Positions 38,872 through 47,171 of a stretch of DNA of 64,000 nt are shown here, one piece after another. The position numbers and the translations under genes are program-made. Within the stretch, counting starts at the first letter, position 1, and every line of letters begins with the position of its first letter. The notes beneath the pieces were generated by a model. The model was not told the DNA's origin, did not search any database, and saw nothing but the letters and a program-made list of their open reading frames with translations. This DNA is from Haloarchaeobius sp. FL176 (GTDB taxonomy: Archaea; Halobacteriota; Halobacteria; Halobacteriales; Natrialbaceae). The stretch lies in NCBI RefSeq assembly GCF_024609245.1, contig NZ_JANJYH010000010.1:57481-121480 (forward strand), read 5' to 3'.

Positions 38872-40659
38872 CTATCGATCGTCAAACTCCTCGAGTAACT
38901 CTTCCAACATCGGTCGGAGCTTGTACTTTTGAGAGTGTTCATCCCGGAGATCCTGTACGTAGGCCCGCCACTCGTTGAGCTCGCCGGCAGCGTCGGCTGC
39001 CTTTCCGGCTGTCGCTAGCCAGTCTACGGCGTGTCGATACTGCTGTGATTTCCCTTCCTCGATGATCGGTTCGGCCTGGGCTTTGCAGGCGTCGATCGTC
39101 CACTCCGGGCGCTCCTCGAAGACGGCGTCGGCGACCGGTTCGACCACTATGTCGTCCGAAAACCGGTCCGCGATGGCGATGGCCTCGTCGTATCGCTCCG
39201 CGTACAGGAATATCTCGACATGTCGTTGCGCATTTCGCTTGGTCGTGTCTCGGTTCGCAAGCGATCCCAGTATCTCCTCGCGAACAGCCGGCCAGTCTTC
39301 ACCAGCGAGTTCTTCTGTCGCCTGGTAGGCCGCGAGTGTGGGTGCGGCTTCGAACGCGGTGACGGCCGCCTCTAGCGCCACCTCTGGTTCGTCCAAGTTG
39401 CCGGCTCTGTCGCGGAGCCACTCGGCCAGATCTGCCTTCCCGTTGTCGTCCAAGGACAATCCGTGCTGGGCTATCCCCAGCGCTGCCTGTGGTCGGTCGT
39501 ATTCTCGGAGTACTCTGGCCAGCGTGAGTGCGTTGTCGGGCGCGTGCAGGTTCTGCTGGCCATACTCGATCGCCTCGTCGATACGGCCCTCCTCGATGAG
39601 CATCGTCGCGTACGCGTCGATTTGCTCGGTGGCGGCCGCTAGAGCAAGATACTCGTCGACGCGGTTCTGTCGTTCGAGGACGTTGAGTCTGGCTTTGACG
39701 ACGTTCTCGGCGTACCACGGCGGGTTATCGTCCCAGAGGGTAGTGTACCTACTGTCTGCTCTCATCTCTCGCTGGACTACGTCGAGGGCGACGCTGTACG
39801 GTGGTCGGTCCGTATAGCTCTCCATCTCACGCTGCCACGTTCGCAGTCTCGCCTTCCAGTCATCGCGTTCGGCGTCGGAGAGATCAGCCGTGAGTAGTGC
39901 CTCGGCCAGCGCGGTGTCGACCTCATCAAAAAACTCGAAAATGGCCTGTGAATCGTCGTACGAGAGCGCAAGCCATGCTTCGTTCATCAGCTCATCTGCG
40001 AGTGGTTCGAGAACATCTAGGGCCGCCTTGCCGTCATCTGCTTCGATGGCTGCCCATGCTTGATCGAGTAGGTCGCCAAGCTTCTTGACGTCGGTTTCGA
40101 CTGCTGTATACGGATCCTGCGTTCGGCCTCCACGTTCCTTCGGGGGCTGGAGGACATACTGAACTTGCTGTCGAATCGAGTCCCGATTTATGTCTGGGCT
40201 CTGGTCACGGGAGTCGTCAACAGTAGCGTCCGATTGGGCTGTCTTGAGCCGCGATTCGATCCACTCTCCGAGGTCGGGCTGGCGTTCGACGAGATCAACG
40301 AGGAGGTCTCGGAGCTCGGCTGGATCTGCGTCGGCGACCTGTTCGGAGATAGGTGGGCGCTGGTTAACCTCGTCGGGATTGCGGCTGTACGTCAGGAGGA
40401 CGGCCACACGATGCTTACAGATTCCTCCCTGATCGTACGGACAGGAACACGCCGTGTCCACGACGCCAGTCTCATCCAGATTGATTTGGACCTGATAGGG
40501 CTCGTACTGACTGCCGTCGACCGACGCTCGCAACTGGTCGCCCCGACGCGTGATGTCACGGACAGCCCCCTGATCGTAGTAGTTCTCGCCTCGATCGTAT
40601 GACTGCGGTCGAGCGAGGGTGCGGATCGCTGCCTCGGTAATCGTCGGTGCCTGTGCCAT
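38872..40659 (-). CDS. SWIM zinc-finger protein with long helical-repeat tail
   Basis: 595 residues. The SWIM finger is DTACSCPYDQGGICKHRVAV (C-x-C ... C-x-H, about residues 65-85), preceded by the usual strand part (SYDRGENYYDQGAVRDITRR). The remaining 480 residues are helical repeats (for example RIDEAIEYGQQNLHAPDNAL, TLARVLREYDRPQAALGIAQ) of TPR/HEAT type. SWIM proteins pair with SWI2/SNF2 or other helicases and recombinases and bind DNA or proteins. Here XPB and Bax1 lie in the same run of genes. The start at 40659 (MAQAPTITEAAIRT) fits; 26 upstream codons are atypical. Confidence 0.8.
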   Translation of the reverse strand: MAQAPTITEAAIRTLARPQSYDRGENYYDQGAVRDITRRGDQLRASVDGSQYEPYQVQINLDETGVVDTACSCPYDQGGICKHRVAVLLTYSRNPDEVNQRPPISEQVADADPAELRDLLVDLVERQPDLGEWIESRLKTAQSDATVDDSRDQSPDINRDSIRQQVQYVLQPPKERGGRTQDPYTAVETDVKKLGDLLDQAWAAIEADDGKAALDVLEPLADELMNEAWLALSYDDSQAIFEFFDEVDTALAEALLTADLSDAERDDWKARLRTWQREMESYTDRPPYSVALDVVQREMRADSRYTTLWDDNPPWYAENVVKARLNVLERQNRVDEYLALAAATEQIDAYATMLIEEGRIDEAIEYGQQNLHAPDNALTLARVLREYDRPQAALGIAQHGLSLDDNGKADLAEWLRDRAGNLDEPEVALEAAVTAFEAAPTLAAYQATEELAGEDWPAVREEILGSLANRDTTKRNAQRHVEIFLYAERYDEAIAIADRFSDDIVVEPVADAVFEERPEWTIDACKAQAEPIIEEGKSQQYRHAVDWLATAGKAADAAGELNEWRAYVQDLRDEHSQKYKLRPMLEELLEEFDDR

Positions 40660-40749
40660 CGGCTCCTCTTCCGTCTCGCTTCTACGATGTCGCTCGATAG
40701 AAAAGGCTAGGAATCGTGCTCGCCGATAGCCTCCCACAGTGGGCGGAAT

Positions 40750-41052
40750 TCAGGATTCAGTGCGAACTGCATCGGTTGGTGCCAGTAGCTCATCGAGGAA
40801 CGCTGTGACGAGATCATCCGGGTCGCGAGGAAGGCCGTCCGGTGGCTCTTCCCAGAGTTCGACTGTAAATTCCCGCGCTGCCGTTGCCCGTCCTTCACTG
40901 GCGATAACCATCAGAATCGCGTGCTGATAGATCACGATCGTTCGCTGGTCGTCGACATCGAGATACTCGATTGCGGCCGCCTCGAGTGCTGCTGGGATAT
41001 CCACCGGCACGTTCAGCGTGCAATGCTGGACCGGCTCATCCTCATCCGTCAT
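40750..41052 (-). CDS. Small acidic haloarchaeal protein (100 aa)
   Basis: MTDEDEPVQHCTLNVPVDIP start, then AALEAAAIEYLDVDDQRTIV and IYQHAILMVIASEGRATAAR. Strand-helix-strand layout with a conserved-looking aromatic EFTVELWEEPPDGLPRDPDD. No family recognised. It heads the minus-strand run that continues with the SWIM gene 90 bp downstream. Confidence 0.6.
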   Translation of the reverse strand: MTDEDEPVQHCTLNVPVDIPAALEAAAIEYLDVDDQRTIVIYQHAILMVIASEGRATAAREFTVELWEEPPDGLPRDPDDLVTAFLDELLAPTDAVRTES

Positions 41053-41285
41053 AGCCGATTTACCATCCGTTCGTACAAGTATGCGCCGACGGCGTGACTC
41101 TGACCGTTCACCCGTTTCGTTGCTGATGCGTGGTCATGCGTATTGACGGCATGATAGGGCGGATTGTGGTGAGTGGGTCGCTATCGGGATGTCCGCCAGT
41201 ATGACGAGCTTCTGCCGACAGCTCTGTCCACCCTGCAATCTGGACGAACTGGGGATTTTAAGCTCTCAGCAGCGAGAGTATAGAT

Positions 41286-42248
41286 ATGTCGTTCAGTGAG
41301 AACTGGCACACGCTCCTCGAAGCGGCCGAGGAGCGTTCTCCAGAGGCCACTCTCATTACACCGCTTTCACACACCAAGTTTCGTATTACCGACATACAGG
41401 AATTCCGCGTCATCATCGAAATTCTGGACTCGGACGATTCTCAGCCGCTCCAGCGCGACCAGTTCGAAACGCTCTATCGACGCGTTCAGGATGCGGGTGG
41501 CGGCTTTGAGCTTGACCGGCTTCCCCCGGATGCCGAACCCTATGCTGCCGTGCTAACGCTTCATCCGCAATTCGAGATAGACGAGGACGCTGGGATCCTC
41601 GTTGAATCGGACGCCTCGACTGCCACTCAGGTGATTGGTGAGGGATCTACCAAGAATGACGATAGAACTGAGCCGGATGTCGGCGTGTATGCTGATGCGC
41701 TCCTGTTGATCGATGAATTAGAACGCCACGATCCGACCAGCATGGATACCCCGGATACGGAGGCACTCATCGACCTTTATACGCTGCTCTCGGACGTGCA
41801 ACGTGGCGCGAACGACCTTCGGAAAGACATCGCCGACACCCTCCTTGATCGAGTCGATCACGACCAGCCAGTTCATGCCCAGTACGGCTCTGTCCAGCGA
41901 ACTTCGCGCCGGTCGAAGTCACTGAAAGACGACACGGAGGTCCTCGCTGCGTTGGAGGACGCCGGTATCGATCGGGATCGTGTCCTCGGCGTAGACCCGG
42001 ACAAGGTTGATGATGCACTTGAGGTGACTGACCTCCACGAGCAGGACGTCTACGACATCGATGAGCGGGCGTACGTCAGGAAAGCCGACGTCAACGAGGA
42101 CGTGAAAGAGACGCGATTGCAGGGATTGAAGGACCGACTCGCGGCCACTGAAAGCGAGGAGGCAGACGTACTCCGAAGCGAGATCGAAGACTTGGAAGAT
42201 CGAATCGACGAACTCACGAGCTTTCGCACTGGCTCCGAGGTGCAATAA
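41286..42248 (+). CDS. Haloarchaeal protein with C-terminal coiled coil (320 aa)
   Basis: MSFSENWHTLLEAAEERSPE start behind a TATA-like ttttaag about 25 nt upstream. The first third looks like a small alpha/beta domain (FRVIIEILDSDDSQPLQRDQ, FETLYRRVQDAGGGFELDRL); the last 80 residues form a coiled coil (ETRLQGLKDRLAATESEEAD, VLRSEIEDLEDRIDELTSF). A basic patch RRSKSLKDDTE sits in between. No family recognised; a DNA-binding structural protein or phage-like protein are both possible. Confidence 0.7.
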   Translation: MSFSENWHTLLEAAEERSPEATLITPLSHTKFRITDIQEFRVIIEILDSDDSQPLQRDQFETLYRRVQDAGGGFELDRLPPDAEPYAAVLTLHPQFEIDEDAGILVESDASTATQVIGEGSTKNDDRTEPDVGVYADALLLIDELERHDPTSMDTPDTEALIDLYTLLSDVQRGANDLRKDIADTLLDRVDHDQPVHAQYGSVQRTSRRSKSLKDDTEVLAALEDAGIDRDRVLGVDPDKVDDALEVTDLHEQDVYDIDERAYVRKADVNEDVKETRLQGLKDRLAATESEEADVLRSEIEDLEDRIDELTSFRTGSEVQ

Positions 42249-42323
42249 GAATGGGTATCGCTGTCGGGTGACTCTCGCAGCAGATCCGGCGACGTAGTCT
42301 TCCCGGGCTGATCGCGAGTCCGA

Positions 42324-42992
42324 TCAGTCCAGACGGTCGAGCGATCCATAGAGCTCCTCGTTCTGAATGTGGGTACAGAACTGTGCACAGAGCCGACAGC
42401 AGTCCGCGGCATCGGTGAACGTCCGAACACTGGCGTCCCAGCGCGCGTGGACGGCGCCAAGCATCGCACTTCGAACCGATGGTTCGGTCGCGACCATAAC
42501 CCGTCGCGCACGCGTTGGTGGCGTTGCATCGGCTGCCGGCCCCTGCATTCCAGCTGTCGACAGAAGATCTTCGAGGACGCTCCCGATCTCGATCCCAACA
42601 CCGAGGTTGTCGCCGACCTGTGGAGCGATAAAGATCGTTGCATTACTCGCCTGCGCAAAGGCGAGACTCTGTGTGGCGGCATCCATATCGTCGAGCGGAA
42701 TCCCGACGTCGATTGCGAGAAAGGCATTAAACCCGCGGTCGCGGAGGCAGTCCCGCGTTTCCTGCAGGAGCCGCAAGACCTCGTCTTCGGCGTACTCGCC
42801 GCTGGTCTCGTCCCACGTCGCAAATGACGGGGCATCGGTTTCGACATCGGCGTCCGCCGGCAGCAGCGCGTCCACGTCGAATGTCCGGTATGGCCCCATC
42901 AGATAGACGAGAAACTGTTCCCGCTGGACTGGGGCGAGCGCATCTGAATCACCGGCGGCACGGGGGAGATTGTCGATAATCCGTTGCCGCAT
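42324..42992 (-). CDS. Rossmann-like protein of unknown function (222 aa)
   Basis: Contains VYLMGPYRTFDVDALLPADA, FNAFLAIDVGIPLDDMDAAT, QSLAFAQASNATIFIAPQVG and GVGIEIGSVLED. This strand-loop-helix order with an MGPYR start and an EIG helix recalls nucleoside 2-deoxyribosyltransferase or DUF4062-like folds, though the catalytic Glu pattern is not certain. The C-terminus carries three Cys (CCRLCAQFC). I recall haloarchaeal proteins of this type named DUF7509, unverified. Divergent from the ArsR-like gene at 43105. Confidence 0.6.
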   Translation of the reverse strand: MRQRIIDNLPRAAGDSDALAPVQREQFLVYLMGPYRTFDVDALLPADADVETDAPSFATWDETSGEYAEDEVLRLLQETRDCLRDRGFNAFLAIDVGIPLDDMDAATQSLAFAQASNATIFIAPQVGDNLGVGIEIGSVLEDLLSTAGMQGPAADATPPTRARRVMVATEPSVRSAMLGAVHARWDASVRTFTDAADCCRLCAQFCTHIQNEELYGSLDRLD

Positions 42993-43104
42993 TCAACTCG
43001 TCGGTTCGAAACGGTAGTATATAAATATCGGTGCTTTCAAGAATATTCTAGTCGAGAACGACTAAGTACGTGGCGTCCCAACGTAGAACCTGAGGCACCC
43101 CCAA

Positions 43105-43497
43105 ATGTCCGAAACTGATCGCCAACCAACGGAGGAGGTTCGCCAGCCGGAGCCGCCGCTTCCCGAGGATAGCGGGCTGACGCTCGAGGAATATCTCGCT
43201 ATGCAACAGGCGATCGGCCACCCGACGCGGTTCCGAATCCTCCGCACGCTCGTCGCCAACGACGAACTGAGTGCTGCCGATCTCAAGGCCACGGTCGATG
43301 TCGAATCCCACAATTTTCACTACCACCTCGACGAACTGGTCGATGTCGGGCTTGTCGACAAGCGCCAGCGACGGACCGCCGACAGCCAGGGCTTCTATAC
43401 GTACTATCGGCCGACCGCAATGGGCCGCGGCATCCTTGAGCACGGTGTCGAGGAACTGATGCGCCGTGAACGCGAGTTCAACGACGCTTATTCGTAA
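43105..43497 (+). CDS. ArsR-like winged-helix regulator
   Basis: 130 residues. Winged-helix signature: AIGHPTRFRILRTLVANDEL, SAADLKATVDVESHNFHYHL, DELVDVGLVDKRQRRTADSQ. No metal-binding Cys. Typical of haloarchaeal single-domain repressors. It lies next to the partition genes and could control them or the neighbouring 222-aa gene; no operator was identified. Confidence 0.85.
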   Translation: MSETDRQPTEEVRQPEPPLPEDSGLTLEEYLAMQQAIGHPTRFRILRTLVANDELSAADLKATVDVESHNFHYHLDELVDVGLVDKRQRRTADSQGFYTYYRPTAMGRGILEHGVEELMRREREFNDAYS

Positions 43498-43599
43498 GCT
43501 GTCGTGGGTTTTTTCTGTCTCGATCGATGATCCAGTTACCCTCTCGGATATCGATGCCGGAAAATCCTCACATCATTCGAGATTCTGTGAATCAGTGAC

Positions 43600-44052
43600 T
43601 CACTGATCGCCGTCTTGTTTGGCGAGTTCGCGAATCTTCTCCTTCGTTTCCTCCTGGTGCTCGCCAAAGGCCACCTCGAAAACCCCGCGGTAGAAGTGCT
43701 TGTTTTTCTCCAGCGTGATGTCCTCCCGTTTGAGCTGCTTTTTCAGGCGAGTGAACGTGATCTCGATGTCCTCGCTTTGCTCCGGTTCAACGTATATCGT
43801 GGCTGAATCCCAATCTTCGCGGATGTTCAGCGGTTCGTCATCTGTCTCTCCTGCCTCACTGGTCGACGAATCAGTCTCGGTCGTGGATGCGGTTCTCTGC
43901 TGATCTGATCGATCCTCGGTCGCTGCCGCAGTTTCACGACCCTGTTCTTCCGATTCCTCTGACGTCTCTGCGGTCTCCTCGTCTGCGACCGCGTCCTCCT
44001 CTTCCACCTCGTCTGAAGGATCCTCGAACCGCTCGTCCATTCCCCGGGGCAT
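43600..44052 (-). CDS. Small acidic partner of ParA
   Basis: 150 residues. The first 75 are a very acidic, Ser/Thr-rich disordered tract (SEESEEQGRETAAATEDRSD). The C-terminal half (DSATIYVEPEQSEDIEITFT, RLKKQLKREDITLEKNKHFY, RGVFEVAFGE) reads like a small RHH- or HTH-containing DNA-binding unit. It starts 2 bp after the parA stop and is thus in the same operon. It is in the place of a ParB but shows no ParB/Noc motif, so it may be a haloarchaeal centromere-binding protein. Function inferred from position only. Confidence 0.65.
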   Translation of the reverse strand: MPRGMDERFEDPSDEVEEEDAVADEETAETSEESEEQGRETAAATEDRSDQQRTASTTETDSSTSEAGETDDEPLNIREDWDSATIYVEPEQSEDIEITFTRLKKQLKREDITLEKNKHFYRGVFEVAFGEHQEETKEKIRELAKQDGDQ

Positions 44053-44054
44053 TC

Positions 44055-44966
44055 TTACGCCTCCACCTGTGTTTTGTCAAACGCTCGCTCCATCGTCTCC
44101 GCAACCTCCAGGAAGAGGTCGCGCTCTACTTGCTGGTCGTTCGCGTCTTCCCATCCGAAAATATCTCGTCCGTTGTCCCACGCACGCTGGATTGCTACTC
44201 GCATCGGGAGTTTGAAAATCGGTGCCATCGACGCGAAGGACTCGTCGAAGGAGCTGAGGAATTTCTGTGACTGACCGTCGTCCCGGTACATATTCGCCAG
44301 GAGTCCGACGATTGCGATCTCGATCTGCTGGTTGTCCTCGATGGACTCCAGCTGGTCCCACAGATCGTCAAGTGCATCCCGTGATGTTGCTTGGGTCTGT
44401 GCAGCCAGGAAAACGTTCTGAGCCGCGATGAAGGCCGCGTCCGTCAGGACTGAGAGGTCGGGAGGACAATCGACTACGATAAAATCGTAGTTGTATCCGT
44501 CGTCAACCATCTCTTCGAGGGCGAGTTTCAGTGAGAGGCGGGCATTTGCATCATCCATCCAATCTCGAGCAAGGCCCATGTCCTTGTGACTGGGAATCAA
44601 GTCGAAGTTCAGATGGTCGTACTCGTCGGCTTCGATCACGATCTCTGAGAGACTAGTATCGTGCGTGCGCGGGTTGTCGACGAGTACGTCGAGCAGGTTC
44701 TCGTCATCGGTGACTAGTGTGTTAGGGAGTTCGTTCTTCGGGCTTGATGGATCGTTGTCGTCGCCCGGACCCAGTCCAAGCCCTTTCGTCATATCGGCTT
44801 GTGGGTCCATATCGATTGCAAGAACATCGTGGTCGCGAGTGGCCAGCGCCGCGGCACTGTTGATCGTCGCGGTTGTCTTTCCCGTCCCGCCTTTCTGGTT
44901 GCCGAAGGCGATCGTGGGGATACCAGTCGATGGTGTGACGCCCCATCCACGAGGTGTCTCGGTCAT
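44055..44966 (-). CDS. ParA/Soj-family partition ATPase
   Basis: 303 residues. Deviant Walker A KGGTGKTT (residues 25-32) with the signature Lys, DMDPQADMTKG, Walker B FIVVDCPPDLSVLTDAA and a MANMYR-like block (GLLANMYRDDGQSQ). Such ATPases move plasmids apart by binding DNA non-specifically and being stimulated by a centromere-bound partner. The gene is followed by the small acidic gene and preceded by the array of 8-bp repeats, the order of parA, partner and centromere on type I partition loci. Confidence 0.93.
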   Translation of the reverse strand: MTETPRGWGVTPSTGIPTIAFGNQKGGTGKTTATINSAAALATRDHDVLAIDMDPQADMTKGLGLGPGDDNDPSSPKNELPNTLVTDDENLLDVLVDNPRTHDTSLSEIVIEADEYDHLNFDLIPSHKDMGLARDWMDDANARLSLKLALEEMVDDGYNYDFIVVDCPPDLSVLTDAAFIAAQNVFLAAQTQATSRDALDDLWDQLESIEDNQQIEIAIVGLLANMYRDDGQSQKFLSSFDESFASMAPIFKLPMRVAIQRAWDNGRDIFGWEDANDQQVERDLFLEVAETMERAFDKTQVEA

Positions 44967-44971
44967 AGTTC

Positions 44972-45371
44972 GATCATTGAATCAATGACTCATAAATCCA
45001 TGTCAGACACTCAGTTGTATCTCTCCCAATGCGATTCTGTCGAATATGGGCGTTTGAGGGGCTAAGGGCTATGATTACCTCTTTCCCGAGCACTGTCTTT
45101 GAATCATTGACTCACAGACTCAATGATTCATAACGTCAGGACTTCACTGATTCATTGATTCAGTGATTTCGAGATGCGAATCTGGTGTTCCTGAATCCTC
45201 AACTCAATGCTTCGGGCGCTCACTGATTCAGTGACTCAATGAATCTCTGAGTCAGTGAATTCACTATCTCCATTATGGCAAATGACGCTATAGATCATGG
45301 ACTCTTTGATTCTTAACTTCCAGAAATCAATACTTCATTGAATCTGTAACTCTGTGACTCATTGATTCAGT
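44972..45371. repeat. Centromere-like array of phased 8-bp GANTCANN repeats
   Basis: Upstream of parA in a gene-free 453-bp stretch (44967-45419). GANTC-centred octamers sit head to tail in exact 8-bp steps: 44979 and 44987; 45101, 45109, 45117 and 45125; 45149, 45157 and 45165; 45193 and 45201; 45225, 45233, 45241, 45249 and 45257; 45300 and 45308; 45340, 45348 (AACTC), 45356 and 45364. Three gaps between runs are 24 bp, which keeps phase. About 20 units. It is a candidate binding site for the ParA partner. The long plus-strand frame nearby is not convincing. Confidence 0.85.
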
Positions 45372-45419
45372 CACCAACCGAGGACGGACATTTGGAATGG
45401 CTCGACAGATGGGTTGATG

Positions 45420-46727
45420 TTACGTTCTCTCTCCGAAGGCTGCGTTAAGTTGGTCTCGCATGAATTCTCGTCGGACTCGGCGAGCACGCGAGTCAGACAG
45501 GTAGTTTTGCATCACTACCCGAGGATCGCTACTACCTTGCTCTGCAGCGATTTCGTCAACACCTTCGAGAACGCCTTCGAGGACTGCTGTATAGGTATCG
45601 TACCAGAATCGTCGACAGAGCTGTGGACTCGGTCGTTCACCCTCGATCCGCTCGGGGAGATCTGCTTCCATTGCAAGATTTTGGAACCAATTCCGGATTG
45701 TATCTCGGGTCACGTACGGCGTTTCTCCCTGAGAGGAGGGGAATAGGTATCCAGTCCACGTATCGTCTTCCGCTAGCTCGTCGATTCGGGAGTCGAGCAC
45801 GTGCATTCCGTACAGGAGAGACACCTCACCGGGCCCGTTCTTGCGGCTCTCGAACGTGATGAAGGGGATGTCGTCTTCGGGAACGTCACGCTGGAACTGC
45901 GATACATGGAGTGCGGCGACCTCACTCGCTCGAAGTCCCCAGCCAGCTAACGCCACCACGAGCAGCTGTTCTCGTGTTGTCTCCGACGCCTGCATCAACT
46001 TCCGAATCTGATTCGCTGAAAGCGAAGGTGTGGGGGAATCTTCGACTTCCCACTTGAATTCGTCGTAGAGGCCGCTCGCAGGGTTCATCGAGGCGATCCG
46101 TCGACCGACCAGATGCTGATACCAGGCGTCGACGACGCGCCGCACACGCTGGAGAGTCTGGGCGCTGTATTCGCGTTTAGTTCCCTCGTTCAACCAGTCG
46201 AATGCTGCATAGCACGCGTCAACGGCTTCGTAGTCTGGATTCTCTTGATCTCGTTGAATTGGTGTAAGGAGGTCATCTGTCCCGTTTGCCTCTCGATAAG
46301 CACGGACGTAAAGATTCAGTCGCGTTCGCAGCGCGTCGACGGACGACGTCGCAAGGCTGTATCGTGATTTCCGCCGGTTGAGGAACTGTTCAAGGGCGTC
46401 GATTGTTGCATCATCCGTTGTTGCCCATGTGTAGCCCTCTTCATCATCACCGAGCTCGAGGTCCTCGTTCCAGAACTCCCCGAATGAGCGGTCGTGATGG
46501 CGACGGAGAGCCGCGAGGAATGACCGCGCATCGTGATCCCGAAACCACTGGTGGGTCGGCTTCTCGCCTCTCGGATCGATACTCTCTGCTTCGAGGCAGG
46601 GGGCAATCTCGTCCCAGTACAGGCCCGTGAAGTCCTCGAGCGAGCACGAGGTCCATCGGACACCATCGAATGATGGCACCCGCTCAGCGTCGGTCTCGCC
46701 CTCCTGCTCGGCATCCGACCGACTCAT
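45420..46727 (-). CDS. Tyrosine recombinase/integrase
   Basis: 435 residues. Catalytic-domain pieces: VVALAGWGLRASEVAALHV (box I Arg), FITFESRKNGPGEVSLLYGM, a LCRRFWYDTYTAVLEGVLEG block in the position of the H-x-x-R region, and DPRVVMQNYLSDSRARRVRR with the nucleophile Tyr. The N-terminal half contains a SAM-like core-binding domain (SSVDALRTRLNLYVRAYREA). It resembles haloarchaeal XerC/D-like proteins of plasmids and proviruses, and could resolve plasmid multimers or move cassettes. The H-x-x-R is not clearly standard (RRFWYDTY), so activity is not assured. Confidence 0.8.
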   Translation of the reverse strand: MSRSDAEQEGETDAERVPSFDGVRWTSCSLEDFTGLYWDEIAPCLEAESIDPRGEKPTHQWFRDHDARSFLAALRRHHDRSFGEFWNEDLELGDDEEGYTWATTDDATIDALEQFLNRRKSRYSLATSSVDALRTRLNLYVRAYREANGTDDLLTPIQRDQENPDYEAVDACYAAFDWLNEGTKREYSAQTLQRVRRVVDAWYQHLVGRRIASMNPASGLYDEFKWEVEDSPTPSLSANQIRKLMQASETTREQLLVVALAGWGLRASEVAALHVSQFQRDVPEDDIPFITFESRKNGPGEVSLLYGMHVLDSRIDELAEDDTWTGYLFPSSQGETPYVTRDTIRNWFQNLAMEADLPERIEGERPSPQLCRRFWYDTYTAVLEGVLEGVDEIAAEQGSSDPRVVMQNYLSDSRARRVRREFMRDQLNAAFGERT

Positions 46728-47171
46728 TGTAGCGATCTCTGGGGGACTTGATCGTCCGAAATTGGATTGGTGCAGAATTCGGTTAGAAGCCTAGTCGCAG
46801 CCCAGTATGGCGATTCTAAGAGTGGCATATTCGAGTTGTTCAGCGTTTCAATCGGATTCCTTATCAGTTTGTGGGTTGGGCAGACCAATTCAGTCTGCTA
46901 AACCCACGCAAAATTGTGCGATGAAATGAGCAGTGGGAATAAACTATATGCCGCTATACACATATCTCGGGCTGAAGTTCAGCAATTTCATGAGGAACAC
47001 CGTGTTAGAACACTCAGCGGCGTTTTCTAACACCCATTATGGAATGGAATTATCCCTCGGAATCACTCAGAACAGGCGGTAACCCTATTTCGTGAAAGGT
47101 GGAGTGGAAATTAAGGGGTGGTTCTAAGTGTTGCCACTAACCGTTTAGCGGCCACGAGGAAGGGAGATTAG
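46728..47171. other. Gene-free stretch between recombinase and large transposase
   Basis: 444 bp. It holds an inverted repeat GTGTTAGAA (47002-47010) / TTCTAACAC (47025-47033) and a further half-like TTCTAAGTGTTG near 47125. These may be remains of the transposon end, but no partner was found at the other side of the transposase gene. No coding potential seen. Confidence 0.4.
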
